Source: an uncultured Peptococcaceae bacterium (GTDB lineage: Bacteria > Bacillota > Peptococcia > Peptococcales > Peptococcaceae). From it: a stretch of 64,000 bases of DNA. This document shows positions 56,927 through 64,000 of this stretch, in pieces. The position numbers and the translations under genes are program-made. Below the pieces are notes generated by a model. That model had not been told where the DNA came from. It searched no databases and saw only the letters and a list, made by a program, of their open reading frames with translations. Numbering within the stretch: position 1 is the stretch's first letter; each line of letters starts with the position of its first letter. The stretch is taken from NCBI GenBank assembly GCA_937976375.1, contig CALJRU010000030.1:62001-126000 (forward strand), in the 5' to 3' direction.

Positions 56927-57898
56927 ATGATGAAGATGGTTGTATTGGACGGCTATACCCTGAATCCAGGTGATTTAGACTGGCGTGTATTAGATTCTTT
57001 TGGCTCCTTGACGGTGTATCCGTCGTCGCAATATATGGACGAAGCGGAACAGATTGCACGCATTGGTGATGCAGAAATTTTGTTTGTGAATAAAACAAAA
57101 ATCACCGAACGCATCTTGGCAGCATGTCCAAAGGTGCATTATATTGGTGAATTGGCTACGGGCTTTGATAACATAGATGTTGATGCTGCTCGACGTCATG
57201 GTGTTGCCTTGACCAATGTTCCGGACTATGGCGGCATCGCAGTGGCCCAGCATACGATGGCGTTGCTCTTGGAACTGGCCAATCGTACCTGTGCCATGCA
57301 TGAGCGTGTGCTGCGTGGCGAGTGGACCAGCGAAATCATTCCGGAAAAGGGTCAATGGCAGATGGAGATGACCGAGCTTGCTGGCAAAACCATTGGCTTT
57401 GTTGGTTATGGCACCATCGCTATTTATGCAGCGCGCATGGCACGTGCCTTCGGTATGCGGACCTTAGGCTATTCTCGCCGTGAACGGCCGGAAGGACGAG
57501 AAGTGGCAGAATACGTCGATCTGGACACGCTGCTTAGAGAAAGTGATGTTGTCAGTTTGCACATGCCACTTAATGAGGGGTCCTACCAGATCATCAATCG
57601 TGAATCTTTGGCGAAGATGAAACAAGGGGCTTTTTTGATCAACACGGCGCGTGGGGCGCTTGTCGATGAAGCGGCACTGATTGAAGCCATGGACAGTGGA
57701 AAAGTGGCGGGCTTTGCCAGTGACGTTATGGTGAAGGAGCCGTTTGACATGAACCATCCGCTGGTAGGACGCGACAACGTTGTGCTGACGCCGCATATTG
57801 CTTGGGGCCCACGGGCTACACGGGCTCGCCTGTTGGATACAGTGGTCAGCAATTTGCAGGCGTATCTCAATGGTGAAGAAGTGAACCGCATCTGCTGA
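56927..57898 (+). CDS. D-2-hydroxyacid dehydrogenase, NAD-dependent
   Basis: A 323-aa member of the D-isomer 2-hydroxyacid dehydrogenase family. Present are the NAD motif GKTIGFVGYGTIAIYAARMARAFG (about residues 145-168), the catalytic Arg in INTARGALVDEAAL, Glu in VMVKEPFDMNHPL, and His in TPHIAWGPRATRARLLD. The NVPDYGGIAVAQHTMALLLEL segment is close to glycerate/hydroxypyruvate reductases. It reduces a 2-keto acid such as hydroxypyruvate; the exact substrate is unproven. AGAGGAAGGATG precedes it. Monocistronic between two terminators. Confidence 0.92.
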   Translation: MMKMVVLDGYTLNPGDLDWRVLDSFGSLTVYPSSQYMDEAEQIARIGDAEILFVNKTKITERILAACPKVHYIGELATGFDNIDVDAARRHGVALTNVPDYGGIAVAQHTMALLLELANRTCAMHERVLRGEWTSEIIPEKGQWQMEMTELAGKTIGFVGYGTIAIYAARMARAFGMRTLGYSRRERPEGREVAEYVDLDTLLRESDVVSLHMPLNEGSYQIINRESLAKMKQGAFLINTARGALVDEAALIEAMDSGKVAGFASDVMVKEPFDMNHPLVGRDNVVLTPHIAWGPRATRARLLDTVVSNLQAYLNGEEVNRIC

Positions 57899-57902
57899 TG
57901 AA

Positions 57903-57947
57903 AAATAAATCCACACCTGTTTATGCACAGATGTGGATTTATTTTTT
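57903..57947 (+). terminator. Terminator after D-2-hydroxyacid dehydrogenase
   Basis: AAATAAATCCACACCTGT pairs with ACAGATGTGGATTTATTT around TTTATGC, followed by TTTT. Long enough to work in both directions. Confidence 0.9.
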
Positions 57948-57953
57948 GCATTA

Positions 57954-57986
57954 AAAAAGGAATGAAAACGATAGCGTTTTCATTCC
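57954..57986 (-). terminator. Terminator of SRP RNA
   Basis: Minus strand: GGAATGAAAACG (57975-57986) pairs with CGTTTTCATTCC (57959-57970), followed by TTTTTTAA. It lies 17 nt past the 3' end of the SRP RNA. Confidence 0.88.
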
Positions 57987-58002
57987 TGATGATTTTTATT
58001 AA

Positions 58003-58270
58003 AGCCGCACATTCATCTCTGAAATGATCTCCCAGGCGGTAACACATCAGCCAGCTCGAGCCAGGCGCTCCCGTGGCACATGCGCGGGTCTACTTAGTGC
58101 TGCTTCCTTCCGGACCTGACACGGTTCATAGGTGCGCATTGCACAGGACCCAGCTGTCAACACCGCTTAATGCGGCCAGACCCTAAAATCACACCCCTCG
58201 GATGAACATCGATCCTGCTGTAGCGGATTGCAGGTTACAGGGCACCGCTAACTCCCCATCTAGTACGGCC
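58003..58270 (-). ncRNA. ffs: Signal recognition particle RNA, long (Bacillus/Clostridium) type
   Basis: The conserved helix 8 with GTCAGGTCCGGAAGGAAGCA and its partner AGCACTAAG lies at about 58094-58135. The ends pair as a closing helix: GCCGTAC (58263-58269, minus strand) with GTGCGGC (58004-58010). About 268 nt fits the long scRNA with an Alu domain found in Bacillota, rather than the 4.5S RNA of Proteobacteria. It binds Ffh and directs membrane protein insertion. The ends are accurate to a few bases. Confidence 0.93.
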
Positions 58271-58275
58271 CATCT

Positions 58276-58305
58276 ATTATACCACTCTCTGCGTGCAAAA
58301 GACAA
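58276..58305 (-). promoter_or_regulatory. Promoter of SRP RNA
   Basis: Minus strand TTGTCT (58300-58305), 18-nt spacer, TATAAT (58276-58281), 6 nt before the predicted RNA start. Confidence 0.8.
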
Positions 58306-58321
58306 GTTATTTATTAGTAAC

Positions 58322-58351
58322 AAAAAAGCGCTTCGGAATGTTCCGAAGCGC
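58322..58351 (-). terminator. Terminator of tRNA-Glu
   Basis: Minus strand GCGCTTCGGAA (58341-58351) pairs with TTCCGAAGCGC (58328-58338), followed by TTTTTTG. Adjacent to the tRNA 3' end. Confidence 0.9.
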
Positions 58352-58352
58352 A

Positions 58353-58426
58353 TAGCCCGTACGGGATTCGAACCCGTGAATACCAGCATGAGGGGCTGGG
58401 GAGTTAAACCACTTCTCAAACGGGCC
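58353..58426 (-). tRNA. tRNA-Glu (CTC anticodon), unusual C at position 33
   Basis: A 74-nt cloverleaf: acceptor GGCCCGT / ACGGGCT (terminal G-U), short D stem GAG/CTC, anticodon arm CCAGC-CCCTCAT-GCTGG, and T arm ACGGG-TTCGAAT-CCCGT. The acceptor and T arm match Firmicute tRNA-Glu. The 7-nt anticodon loop gives CTC at 34-36, but position 33, nearly always U, is C. The 3' CCA is not encoded. Confidence 0.85.
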
Positions 58427-58507
58427 AGAGAATCATTGTAGAGATTAAAACAAAACCTACAAAAAATATCTTACAACTTTGATCTGGCCTTGTCAAGAGA
58501 ACGGGTT

Positions 58508-59161
58508 TTAGAAATCTCGGTGTCTTATGATACGCAGGCTGACGCAATAGGAAACAATGAGGCAGAGGGCCACAAGGAGACAGCTAGTTATAGCGAGTGA
58601 TATTATGCCGAAATGAAGAGAAAGCAGCAGTGCTGTATGAGTATCAAGAAAATTGATCAGGGCGATCATAGGAATCATTACTATGAGAAATGCACCGAGT
58701 GTGATGAAATAAGCCAGGCGGGCGTGTTCTTCGCCGAATTTTAGGGTCAATGGCAGCATCAATGCAAGAAAGAAGAAAAGACAGGAAAAGCATCCAAACG
58801 CAGTAAAAAAGATGTCTGAAAATGGTATATCGTAGTGTTTGATCCAACGGGTGAGAAACACGATCAAGAGGCTGATGACGCAGAACAGAAGCATCATTAG
58901 AATGGAGAAGAGGTATTTTTCGGTGATGTATTGTTTGCGAGAGATGGGCAGTGTGAAAAGAAAACTCATACCGTTTTTTTGATCGTCCATGCTGCTGGTG
59001 GTGACGCCCAAAATAACACCCATAAAGGTTATATAGCCAAGGGTGAAATAATAGCTGTCGCCCATTGTCATGTTGAGGGCAAGGCCGATAATCAGGATGA
59101 GAATGATGAAGGTTTTTTGTGTCAGCACGTAACGAAAATCTTTAAGAAATAATCCTTTCAT
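58508..59161 (-). CDS. ABC-2 type permease, copy 2
   Basis: A 217-aa membrane protein with six hydrophobic segments. It begins MKGLFLKDFRYVLTQKTFII, continues MDDQKNGMSFLFTLPISRKQYITEKY (the ABC-2 family 5 box), and ends LRIIRHRDF. It is a paralogue of the next gene, aligning end to end with the same length. With the upstream ATPase it forms an exporter. Distal gene of the GntR-controlled operon. Confidence 0.88.
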   Translation of the reverse strand: MKGLFLKDFRYVLTQKTFIILILIIGLALNMTMGDSYYFTLGYITFMGVILGVTTSSMDDQKNGMSFLFTLPISRKQYITEKYLFSILMMLLFCVISLLIVFLTRWIKHYDIPFSDIFFTAFGCFSCLFFFLALMLPLTLKFGEEHARLAYFITLGAFLIVMIPMIALINFLDTHTALLLSLHFGIISLAITSCLLVALCLIVSYCVSLRIIRHRDF

Positions 59162-59204
59162 TGATGGTCACCTCAATTCGAAAAAACGGGGAGGGTGAAA
59201 CGGC

Positions 59205-59858
59205 TTACAACTCTTTATACGTCATAATGCGCAGGCTGAATTTGATGGAAATGCCCAGGCAGAGCAAAAGAATGATGCAGCCAATGGTGATAAGAACAGG
59301 CGCGCCCAAGGATGTAATGGCTTGGAGCAATGGCAAAGCGTCGGCAGCATTCACGAGTAAGCCTGCAATAAAAATGATGGCTAGAAATCCGCCGATGGCA
59401 ATAAAGCTGGCGATACGCGCGCGCTCGGCACCGAACTTGAGCTGAAGTGGAATGGTAGCACTCATGAATAGGATGGCACCGACCAATGTACCGCATGTGG
59501 TGGCCAGGATTGCATCGACGGGAGCCTGATAGTCGCCAAATGGACGGGTGATGAGGGCGAAAGCGAGGGCGATACAGCAGAAAAGCATGCCCATTAAAAA
59601 AGTGAAAAAGTATTTTTCAAAAACGTAGGAGCGGCGAGAAAGGGGCAAGGTGAAAAGAAACAAAAGGTTGTGTTCCTGATCGTCCATGGTAATGCTGGTC
59701 ATTCCTAGGACAATGCCCATAAAAGCTAAGTAGCCGATGACAAAAAGTTCGTTGTCTTCTTGGGTAAGGCTGAGTGTGAAGCCAATAAATAAGATGAGAA
59801 TAATGAAGCTTTTTTGTGTCAGCATGTAGCGCAGGTCTTTAAGCAGTAAGCCTTTCAT
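59205..59858 (-). CDS. ABC-2 type permease, copy 1
   Basis: A 217-aa permease, six membrane segments, starting MKGLLLKDLRYMLTQKSFII and with MDDQEHNLLFLFTLPLSRRSYVFEKY. The two permeases differ mainly in the middle helices, so they are a tandem duplication that probably forms a heterodimer. It overlaps the ATPase gene by 4 nt. Confidence 0.9.
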   Translation of the reverse strand: MKGLLLKDLRYMLTQKSFIILILFIGFTLSLTQEDNELFVIGYLAFMGIVLGMTSITMDDQEHNLLFLFTLPLSRRSYVFEKYFFTFLMGMLFCCIALAFALITRPFGDYQAPVDAILATTCGTLVGAILFMSATIPLQLKFGAERARIASFIAIGGFLAIIFIAGLLVNAADALPLLQAITSLGAPVLITIGCIILLLCLGISIKFSLRIMTYKEL

Positions 59859-60706
59859 TGTTGATCACCTCGAATCATGAGTGCGAACACATCGTCAATG
59901 CCACTGTGTTCAATGGCGATGTCCGGGTAATTTTCACGATAAAATTGCTTCTGGTTGGTGAGACATTGGCAGCCGTAGTTTTCTTGTTTGACGCGCAAAA
60001 TATATGAATGATCGAGCTGTTCAAACTGTTCAGACGTCACCTTGAGCACGGCATAGTCGGACAGCAGCACGTCGGTATCTTCATGGAAAATAATGTGTCC
60101 GTCATGGATCATGTAGAGATCGTCGCAAAGGTTTTCAAGATCACTGGAAATATGGGAACTGATGAGAATGGCGCGGTCTTCGTCTTCTTCCATGAAGCTG
60201 CGCAGTTCATCCAGCAAGTCTTCGCGCGCCAGGGGATCAAGGCCTGCGGTTGGTTCATCGAGGAGGAGCAGTTTGGCGTTGTGGCTGGTGGCAATGAGCA
60301 CTTTGAGCTTGGCGTTCATGCCAGTGGAAAAATCTTTGATTTTCTTTTTCAGCGGCAGGCCCATGGCTTCGGCACGATGCAAAAAATCTGCTTTATTAAA
60401 GTGCTCGTAAAATGCCGCTAAAATTGGTGCAATGTCTTTAATGGTGAGATGGCCGTTGAAAGTCGCATTGGAAAGTACGACACCAATATTTTGGCGATCT
60501 TCTGGTGTGATGGCATCAAATGGTTTGTTAAAAAGCAAGCCTTCGCCGCCGTCGGTGTTGATGAGTCCGAGGATGGCCTTAAATGTTGTGCTTTTTCCGG
60601 CGCCGTTGCGGCCAATGAGACCGGTAATGGTGCCAGGCTGAACGCTCAGGGTACAATCAAGGGTAAAGCCAGAATAGTGCTTTTGCAGGTGATTGAGTGT
60701 GATCAT
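59855..60706 (-). CDS. ABC transporter ATP-binding protein
   Basis: A 283-aa ATPase. Walker A GLIGRNGAGKSTT is near residues 32-44, the signature appears as KDFSTGMNAKLKVL (FSxGM form of LSGGQ, about 125), Walker B LLLLDEPTAGLDP (about 145) and the switch His in ILISSHIS. The FSTGM signature and YtrB-like layout are typical of GntR(YtrA)-linked exporters. Overlaps both the GntR and permease genes by 4 nt. Confidence 0.93.
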   Translation of the reverse strand: MITLNHLQKHYSGFTLDCTLSVQPGTITGLIGRNGAGKSTTFKAILGLINTDGGEGLLFNKPFDAITPEDRQNIGVVLSNATFNGHLTIKDIAPILAAFYEHFNKADFLHRAEAMGLPLKKKIKDFSTGMNAKLKVLIATSHNAKLLLLDEPTAGLDPLAREDLLDELRSFMEEDEDRAILISSHISSDLENLCDDLYMIHDGHIIFHEDTDVLLSDYAVLKVTSEQFEQLDHSYILRVKQENYGCQCLTNQKQFYRENYPDIAIEHSGIDDVFALMIRGDQQ

Positions 60707-61080
60707 TTTGATCCCTCCAATAGGATGTCGAATAGGTCGCGCATATCATCGTCGCTGATGCCAAGGCGCCGCCCTTTCAAGATGGCTTGTTCCAGGGCTG
60801 CTTCTACTTCCTTGCGTTGTTCTTCTAATAACAGTTCGCTGTTGGTGGCTGTTACATAAGTGCCTTTGCCGTGGATGGTGTGGGTAAAGCCTTCTGCTTC
60901 CAAGGCATCGTAGGCTTTCTTTACGGTAAGTGCGCTGATTTTGAGCTCTTTTGATAAACTGCGCACCGAAGGCAAGGCGTCATTTTCAACGAGTTCGCCA
61001 TCGCGAATCAGCTTTTTTACTTGGTCAACGATTTGTTCATAGATTGGTACCATGAGAGAGTGATTGATGATGATCTTCAA
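60703..61080 (-). CDS. GntR-family (YtrA subfamily) regulator
   Basis: A 125-aa protein from TTG 61080 (GAGGAGG 7 nt before); a longer in-frame ATG reading to 61134 would lie upstream of the ribosome site and across the promoter. The wHTH is at residues ~10-75 (VPIYEQIVDQVKKLIRDGEL; LPSVRSLSKELKISALTVKK; AYDALEAEGF). The short helical C-terminus with no ligand domain marks the YtrA group, which represses its own ABC operon and is often relieved by cell-wall antibiotics. Confidence 0.9.
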   Translation of the reverse strand: MKIIINHSLMVPIYEQIVDQVKKLIRDGELVENDALPSVRSLSKELKISALTVKKAYDALEAEGFTHTIHGKGTYVTATNSELLLEEQRKEVEAALEQAILKGRRLGISDDDMRDLFDILLEGSK

Positions 61081-61100
61081 TGGAATTCCTCCTCTCGTTA

Positions 61101-61151
61101 TAAACAGTGTATAACAGCAGGAAACTGTTGTCAAGTGTTATATACTGTTTA
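61101..61151 (-). promoter_or_regulatory. Promoter and 16-bp inverted-repeat operator of the GntR-ABC operon
   Basis: TAAACAGTGTATAACA (61101-61116) and TGTTATATACTGTTTA (61136-61151) are inverted arms with one mismatch. Between and within them is a minus-strand promoter: TTGACA (61129-61134), 17 nt, TACACT (61106-61111), whose -10 overlaps the inner arm. Autorepression by the YtrA-type regulator is the natural reading. Confidence 0.82.
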
Positions 61152-61153
61152 TT

Positions 61154-61178
61154 AAAAAAGACCCTCGTTGCGAGGGTC
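61154..61178 (-). terminator. Terminator of the sigma / membrane-protein operon
   Basis: Minus strand GACCCTCG (61171-61178) pairs with CGAGGGTC (61160-61167) and is followed by TTTTTTAAT. Confidence 0.9.
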
Positions 61179-61217
61179 TGTAAAATATGGCGAAAAGGGT
61201 GAATTTCTATAAAATTA

Positions 61218-62729
61218 TCACTCTCGCAATGAGATGCCATCAACAGTGACATCGAACATCAGTGATCGAGGTTGGATAGAAGAAAATGGCGAAAATTCAG
61301 AGTAGTAATCGCGGCTGAGGCTATAGGATTCTGCCGACATGGCAGGATATTGGAGAAGCTCTTCCTGGTGAATGTACGTTGCTTGGCTGTTGTAAAATTG
61401 GTTACCCTCGAGAGGAGTGAACGAATAAATGATGTAGCCGCGATAATTTTCTCCTTGACGAGGGAAAGAGAAGTTGGCGAAAATAAGATCATATGGCTCG
61501 ATGATTGTGAAAATAGGGTCGACTTTTGTACGGGTTTCAATGGAATAATAAGGTGCTGAAAAATGTTCTCCATTGTTGTCGTAGAAGATACGGCCAGTGA
61601 CTTCGCTGGCTAAGAGGGCGCTTTGCGGTGTTTGTCCATAAGCAGGATTTAATTGAATGGTATCGGTTCCTTTGAAACCAGGATTGGTGAGCCAGTGAAA
61701 ATAGTGGAAAAGCACCAGGCGTGGCTGTTCGCCAGGTATCAGAACGACGATATTGGTCATATCAATGCTGTGTTTCTCATGAATAAGAACGCCAGAATCA
61801 TATTCTTTTGTATCGGAATTGAGAAGCACCTGCGTGGCGCCTTCGCACGCCGCAATGTCTTCGGCAGATAGATCGTTCAAGATGTATTCAGGGAAACCAA
61901 GGTCGATCAGATGATGCTTTGTTTCTTCAATGTTTGGTGTGAGTGTATTCTCTTTTGTGCTCCATTCCATGGAATAATTATTGAAGAAGAGATAGCCGCA
62001 GGTGCTGCCAACGAGAAGAAGGGCAACAAGGATCAAGGTGAAGGATCGGTTTGAAATCTGCACTGGTGCTGGCTGAAGAACGTAGCCAAGATTGTCCAGC
62101 GCTTTAAAGGTGCGGGAAATGATCCAGAGAATGAGGATAAAAATGAAAATCAATACAACAAGAATCTGCCAAGAATTGAAATAGAAGTTACTTTTAAGTT
62201 GCAGAAAGACCATGGCATTAGGTACTAGACTCCATGCCAGCAGTGCCAATACACCAAGCGCTTTTGAACGAAGACCCATTTTCTTTTGAATGTTTCGGAG
62301 CCCGCGCCAGAAGCAAAACAGAGAAAGCGCTATAAAGAGGGCATTAAGGAATAGCGCGAATAATGTGAAGGCCTCTGAAAGTGGTGGAAGTTCAATAATG
62401 GTGGTGTTTAAAATCAGTTTGGCGAATAAATAGATCGCATGGAACACTTCAAGAATGTAGCAGAAGCCAAACCAGCGATTTTCATGCTGCAAGGCACGAA
62501 ATCCAAGCAGCACCAGGATTTGACCAATGGCTGGGAGAATAAAATCAAGCCCTATGAAGCCAATGGTAAAAGTATAGAGAAAATACCCAATAAGAATGCG
62601 GTTTAATGCCGTTTTTCCAGGAACTGTTTGCGCGACGATGTCGTCTGGCGGCAAGTCCGCCACACTGCGCCGCAACATGGTCTCGAAATCCTGGTCGTTT
62701 TCGAAGGTGTGTCGAGAATCAGTCATCAT
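61218..62729 (-). CDS. Multi-pass membrane protein, possible anti-sigma factor
   Basis: A 503-aa protein from ATG 62729 (GGGAGG 5 nt before), its start overlapping the sigma factor stop. The cytosolic N-terminus (FETMLRRSVADLPPDDIVAQ) leads to six to seven hydrophobic segments between residues ~45 and 250, followed by a ~250-aa extracytoplasmic region (FNNYSMEWSTKENTLTPNIE onward; FYDNNGEHFSAPYYSIETRT). Similar Firmicute proteins follow ECF sigma genes. It probably holds the sigma factor at the membrane; I see no classic anti-sigma zinc motif. Confidence 0.75.
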   Translation of the reverse strand: MMTDSRHTFENDQDFETMLRRSVADLPPDDIVAQTVPGKTALNRILIGYFLYTFTIGFIGLDFILPAIGQILVLLGFRALQHENRWFGFCYILEVFHAIYLFAKLILNTTIIELPPLSEAFTLFALFLNALFIALSLFCFWRGLRNIQKKMGLRSKALGVLALLAWSLVPNAMVFLQLKSNFYFNSWQILVVLIFIFILILWIISRTFKALDNLGYVLQPAPVQISNRSFTLILVALLLVGSTCGYLFFNNYSMEWSTKENTLTPNIEETKHHLIDLGFPEYILNDLSAEDIAACEGATQVLLNSDTKEYDSGVLIHEKHSIDMTNIVVLIPGEQPRLVLFHYFHWLTNPGFKGTDTIQLNPAYGQTPQSALLASEVTGRIFYDNNGEHFSAPYYSIETRTKVDPIFTIIEPYDLIFANFSFPRQGENYRGYIIYSFTPLEGNQFYNSQATYIHQEELLQYPAMSAESYSLSRDYYSEFSPFSSIQPRSLMFDVTVDGISLRE

Positions 62730-63261
62730 GGTCACCTCCCAACAGCTTTTGTAAAGTTTTTCTTAAACGGTAAAGCCGGCCTTCGACGGCACGTTCTGTA
62801 ATCCCTAGTTCGGCGGCGATTTGAGCGGTCGACTGCAAGTAATAGTATTTTCTATAAAACAAGAGACGATCGCGGGAGGAAAGCCGGTTCAATGCTGCCT
62901 CTAGGGCTTTTTGCTGCTCCTGCAGCAAAATTTTTTCCTCTGGCGTTGGTTCCGATGACGGGAGATTTTCGGGAAGATCTCCTGTACTGTTGTGGCGCGC
63001 AAGCGCACGAACGTGGTTTAATGCCGTGTTTCTGGTGATGGCTGTGAGCCAGGCTTTCCAACTGCCTTTTTTAGGGTTGTACTGATCAATATTGTTCCAA
63101 ACACGCATGATTACTTCTGCGAGACAGTCTTCCTGATCTTGTGGATTGTGCAGGATTGGTGCGATAATATAGCGCATCAGTGGTTCGTAGTGCGTGGATA
63201 GGGCCGTCAGGCCATCTTCGCTTTTTTTCTGGAGCAATGCAATAATGTCCTGCTCTTTCAT
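62719..63261 (-). CDS. ECF-type RNA polymerase sigma factor
   Basis: A 180-aa sigma-70 family protein with regions 2 and 4 only. Region 2: LMRYIIAPILHNPQDQEDCL, AEVIMRVWNNIDQYNPKKGS, WKAWLTAITRNTALNHVRAL. Region 4: LNRLSSRDRLLFYRKYYYLQ, STAQIAAELGITERAVEGRLYRLRK. The linker between them is acidic/Pro-rich. Translationally coupled to the membrane protein that follows, its likely regulator. Confidence 0.93.
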   Translation of the reverse strand: MKEQDIIALLQKKSEDGLTALSTHYEPLMRYIIAPILHNPQDQEDCLAEVIMRVWNNIDQYNPKKGSWKAWLTAITRNTALNHVRALARHNSTGDLPENLPSSEPTPEEKILLQEQQKALEAALNRLSSRDRLLFYRKYYYLQSTAQIAAELGITERAVEGRLYRLRKTLQKLLGGDHDD

Positions 63262-63390
63262 GTCATCGCCTCCCCTCGATGGTTTCTTCTATTCAATAAT
63301 ACCCGAGAAAATGGGAAAACCCACGGATCTTTTGATCATATTATGATGAAATTTGTTGGGCATGTCATCGATTGTTTCATAAAGAGCATA

Positions 63391-63436
63391 AAAAATAACG
63401 GATATTCGGTGAAATGATCGAATATCCGTTATTTTT
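63391..63436 (-). terminator. Terminator downstream of the nitroreductase
   Basis: AAAAATAACGGATATTCG (63391-63408) and CGAATATCCGTTATTTTT (63419-63436) form an 18-bp stem, lying past the nitroreductase stop. The rest of 63262-63390, upstream of the sigma gene, shows no gene. Confidence 0.92.
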
Positions 63437-63466
63437 TATGCGGATGCTGAGGCGCAATTTGGATGG

Positions 63467-64000
63467 TTATTCTTTGAGAAATCCTTGCTTTTGCAAGGTT
63501 TCAAGCAGGCTTGGAGATGCGTCAGGCACAGCAGCCATGCGTGCCGCCATTTGGGCGGTGAAGGTGTCTACGGGTTTTTTGGTGTCGCGCAGATCATAAT
63601 ATTGATGCACGATGTTGTCGTAATCGGCAAGGGCGGTCAGCGGTTCGCTAATCGGTTCATAGCGGTTTTCCATGACGACAAATTTACGAGGCAGGCGTGG
63701 CTTTAGTGCCGGTTCCTGATCAGGCACGCCGATGGCGAGCCCCAGGCAAGGGAAGGTGTATGCTGGCAGTTCGAGCAAATCAATGACAGCCTGCATGTCG
63801 TTATTGATGCTGCCAAGAATGACACAGCCGAGGTCCATGCTTTCTGCGGCAGTCACCATGTTCATCGTCATCAATGTAGCGTCGTAGAAGGTTGGGAAGA
63901 AGCGTTCGGTGCGGCCCATGCCGTCGGCAGGCACGTTCTGCGCTTCTGCGATGCGGACATTGCGATTCATATCGGCGACGATGACAAATAAAGCCGCTGC
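63467..64000 (-). CDS. Nitroreductase-family flavoprotein, NfsA-like, 5' part cut by window end
   Basis: The frame is open to base 64000 (ALFVIVADMNRNVRIAEAQN), so only the C-terminal ~177 residues are here. MVTAAESMDLGCVILGSINN, LLELPAYTFPCLGLAIGVPD and KPRLPRKFVVMENRYEP match NfsA/FRP-type FMN-dependent NADPH oxidoreductases. The family reduces nitroaromatics, quinones or flavins. Partner genes lie outside the window. Confidence 0.88.
   Translation of the reverse strand, partial: AAALFVIVADMNRNVRIAEAQNVPADGMGRTERFFPTFYDATLMTMNMVTAAESMDLGCVILGSINNDMQAVIDLLELPAYTFPCLGLAIGVPDQEPALKPRLPRKFVVMENRYEPISEPLTALADYDNIVHQYYDLRDTKKPVDTFTAQMAARMAAVPDASPSLLETLQKQGFLKE

Noticed and set aside
58202..58441. 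79-codon plus-strand frame ending in RTGFEPVNTSMRG-like sequence
   Set aside because: It lies across the SRP RNA, its promoter and tRNA-Glu; such frames are a known false annotation from tRNA sequence.

Overview
The window comes from a Bacillota (Firmicutes) chromosome, most likely an anaerobic Clostridia-type organism. The evidence is strong AGGAGG ribosome sites, a FabK-type enoyl reductase inside an acpP-fabK-fabD-fabG-fabF-accB-fabZ-accC-accD-accA cluster, a long (~268 nt) SRP RNA, and a prophage whose modules resemble PBSX and clostridial myoviruses. I cannot name the genus from sequence alone.

Region 1 (1-9961) is a tightly packed, mostly overlapping type II fatty-acid synthesis operon with all four acetyl-CoA carboxylase subunits inside it. 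It is followed, by translational overlap, by an AMP-forming acyl-CoA synthetase and then a MarR regulator, and ends at a strong terminator. A convergent NUDIX hydrolase (9958-10434) closes it.

Region 2 (10500-50466) is a complete-looking ~40 kb prophage with a contractile tail. It sits in the 3' end of a tRNA-Ser(GGA) gene, bounded by a 14-bp att core. The order is: integrase, a secreted stalk-domain protein, CI/Cro switch, early small genes, replication (DUF2800, DUF2815, family A polymerase, VapE-type primase/helicase, an iteron-like repeat field, VRR-NUC nuclease, a frameshifted SNF2 helicase), late regulator, an accessory patch (ParB-DUF4417, a JAMM-like protein, GGRGAS proteins), packaging and head, a tRNA-Thr cassette between 26-bp direct repeats, contractile tail with a programmed -1 frameshift, baseplate, fibre genes, and lysis. 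The phage supplies both the 3' end and a new terminator for the tRNA. The host's original tRNA terminator is stranded 40 kb away beside the NUDIX gene.

Region 3 (50542-57947) holds an XRE regulator with membrane segments, an MFS transporter fused to a CBS pair divergent from a MarR regulator, and then what looks like a sulfur module: TauE/SafE exporter, Crp/Fnr regulator, and a strongly expressed-looking arylsulfotransferase without a signal peptide, preceded by an 8-7-8 palindrome. A D-2-hydroxyacid dehydrogenase follows.

Region 4 (57959-64000) has the SRP RNA and a tRNA-Glu(CTC) on the minus strand, a GntR-controlled ABC exporter with two paralogous permeases, an ECF sigma factor with a membrane partner, and a nitroreductase cut by the window end.
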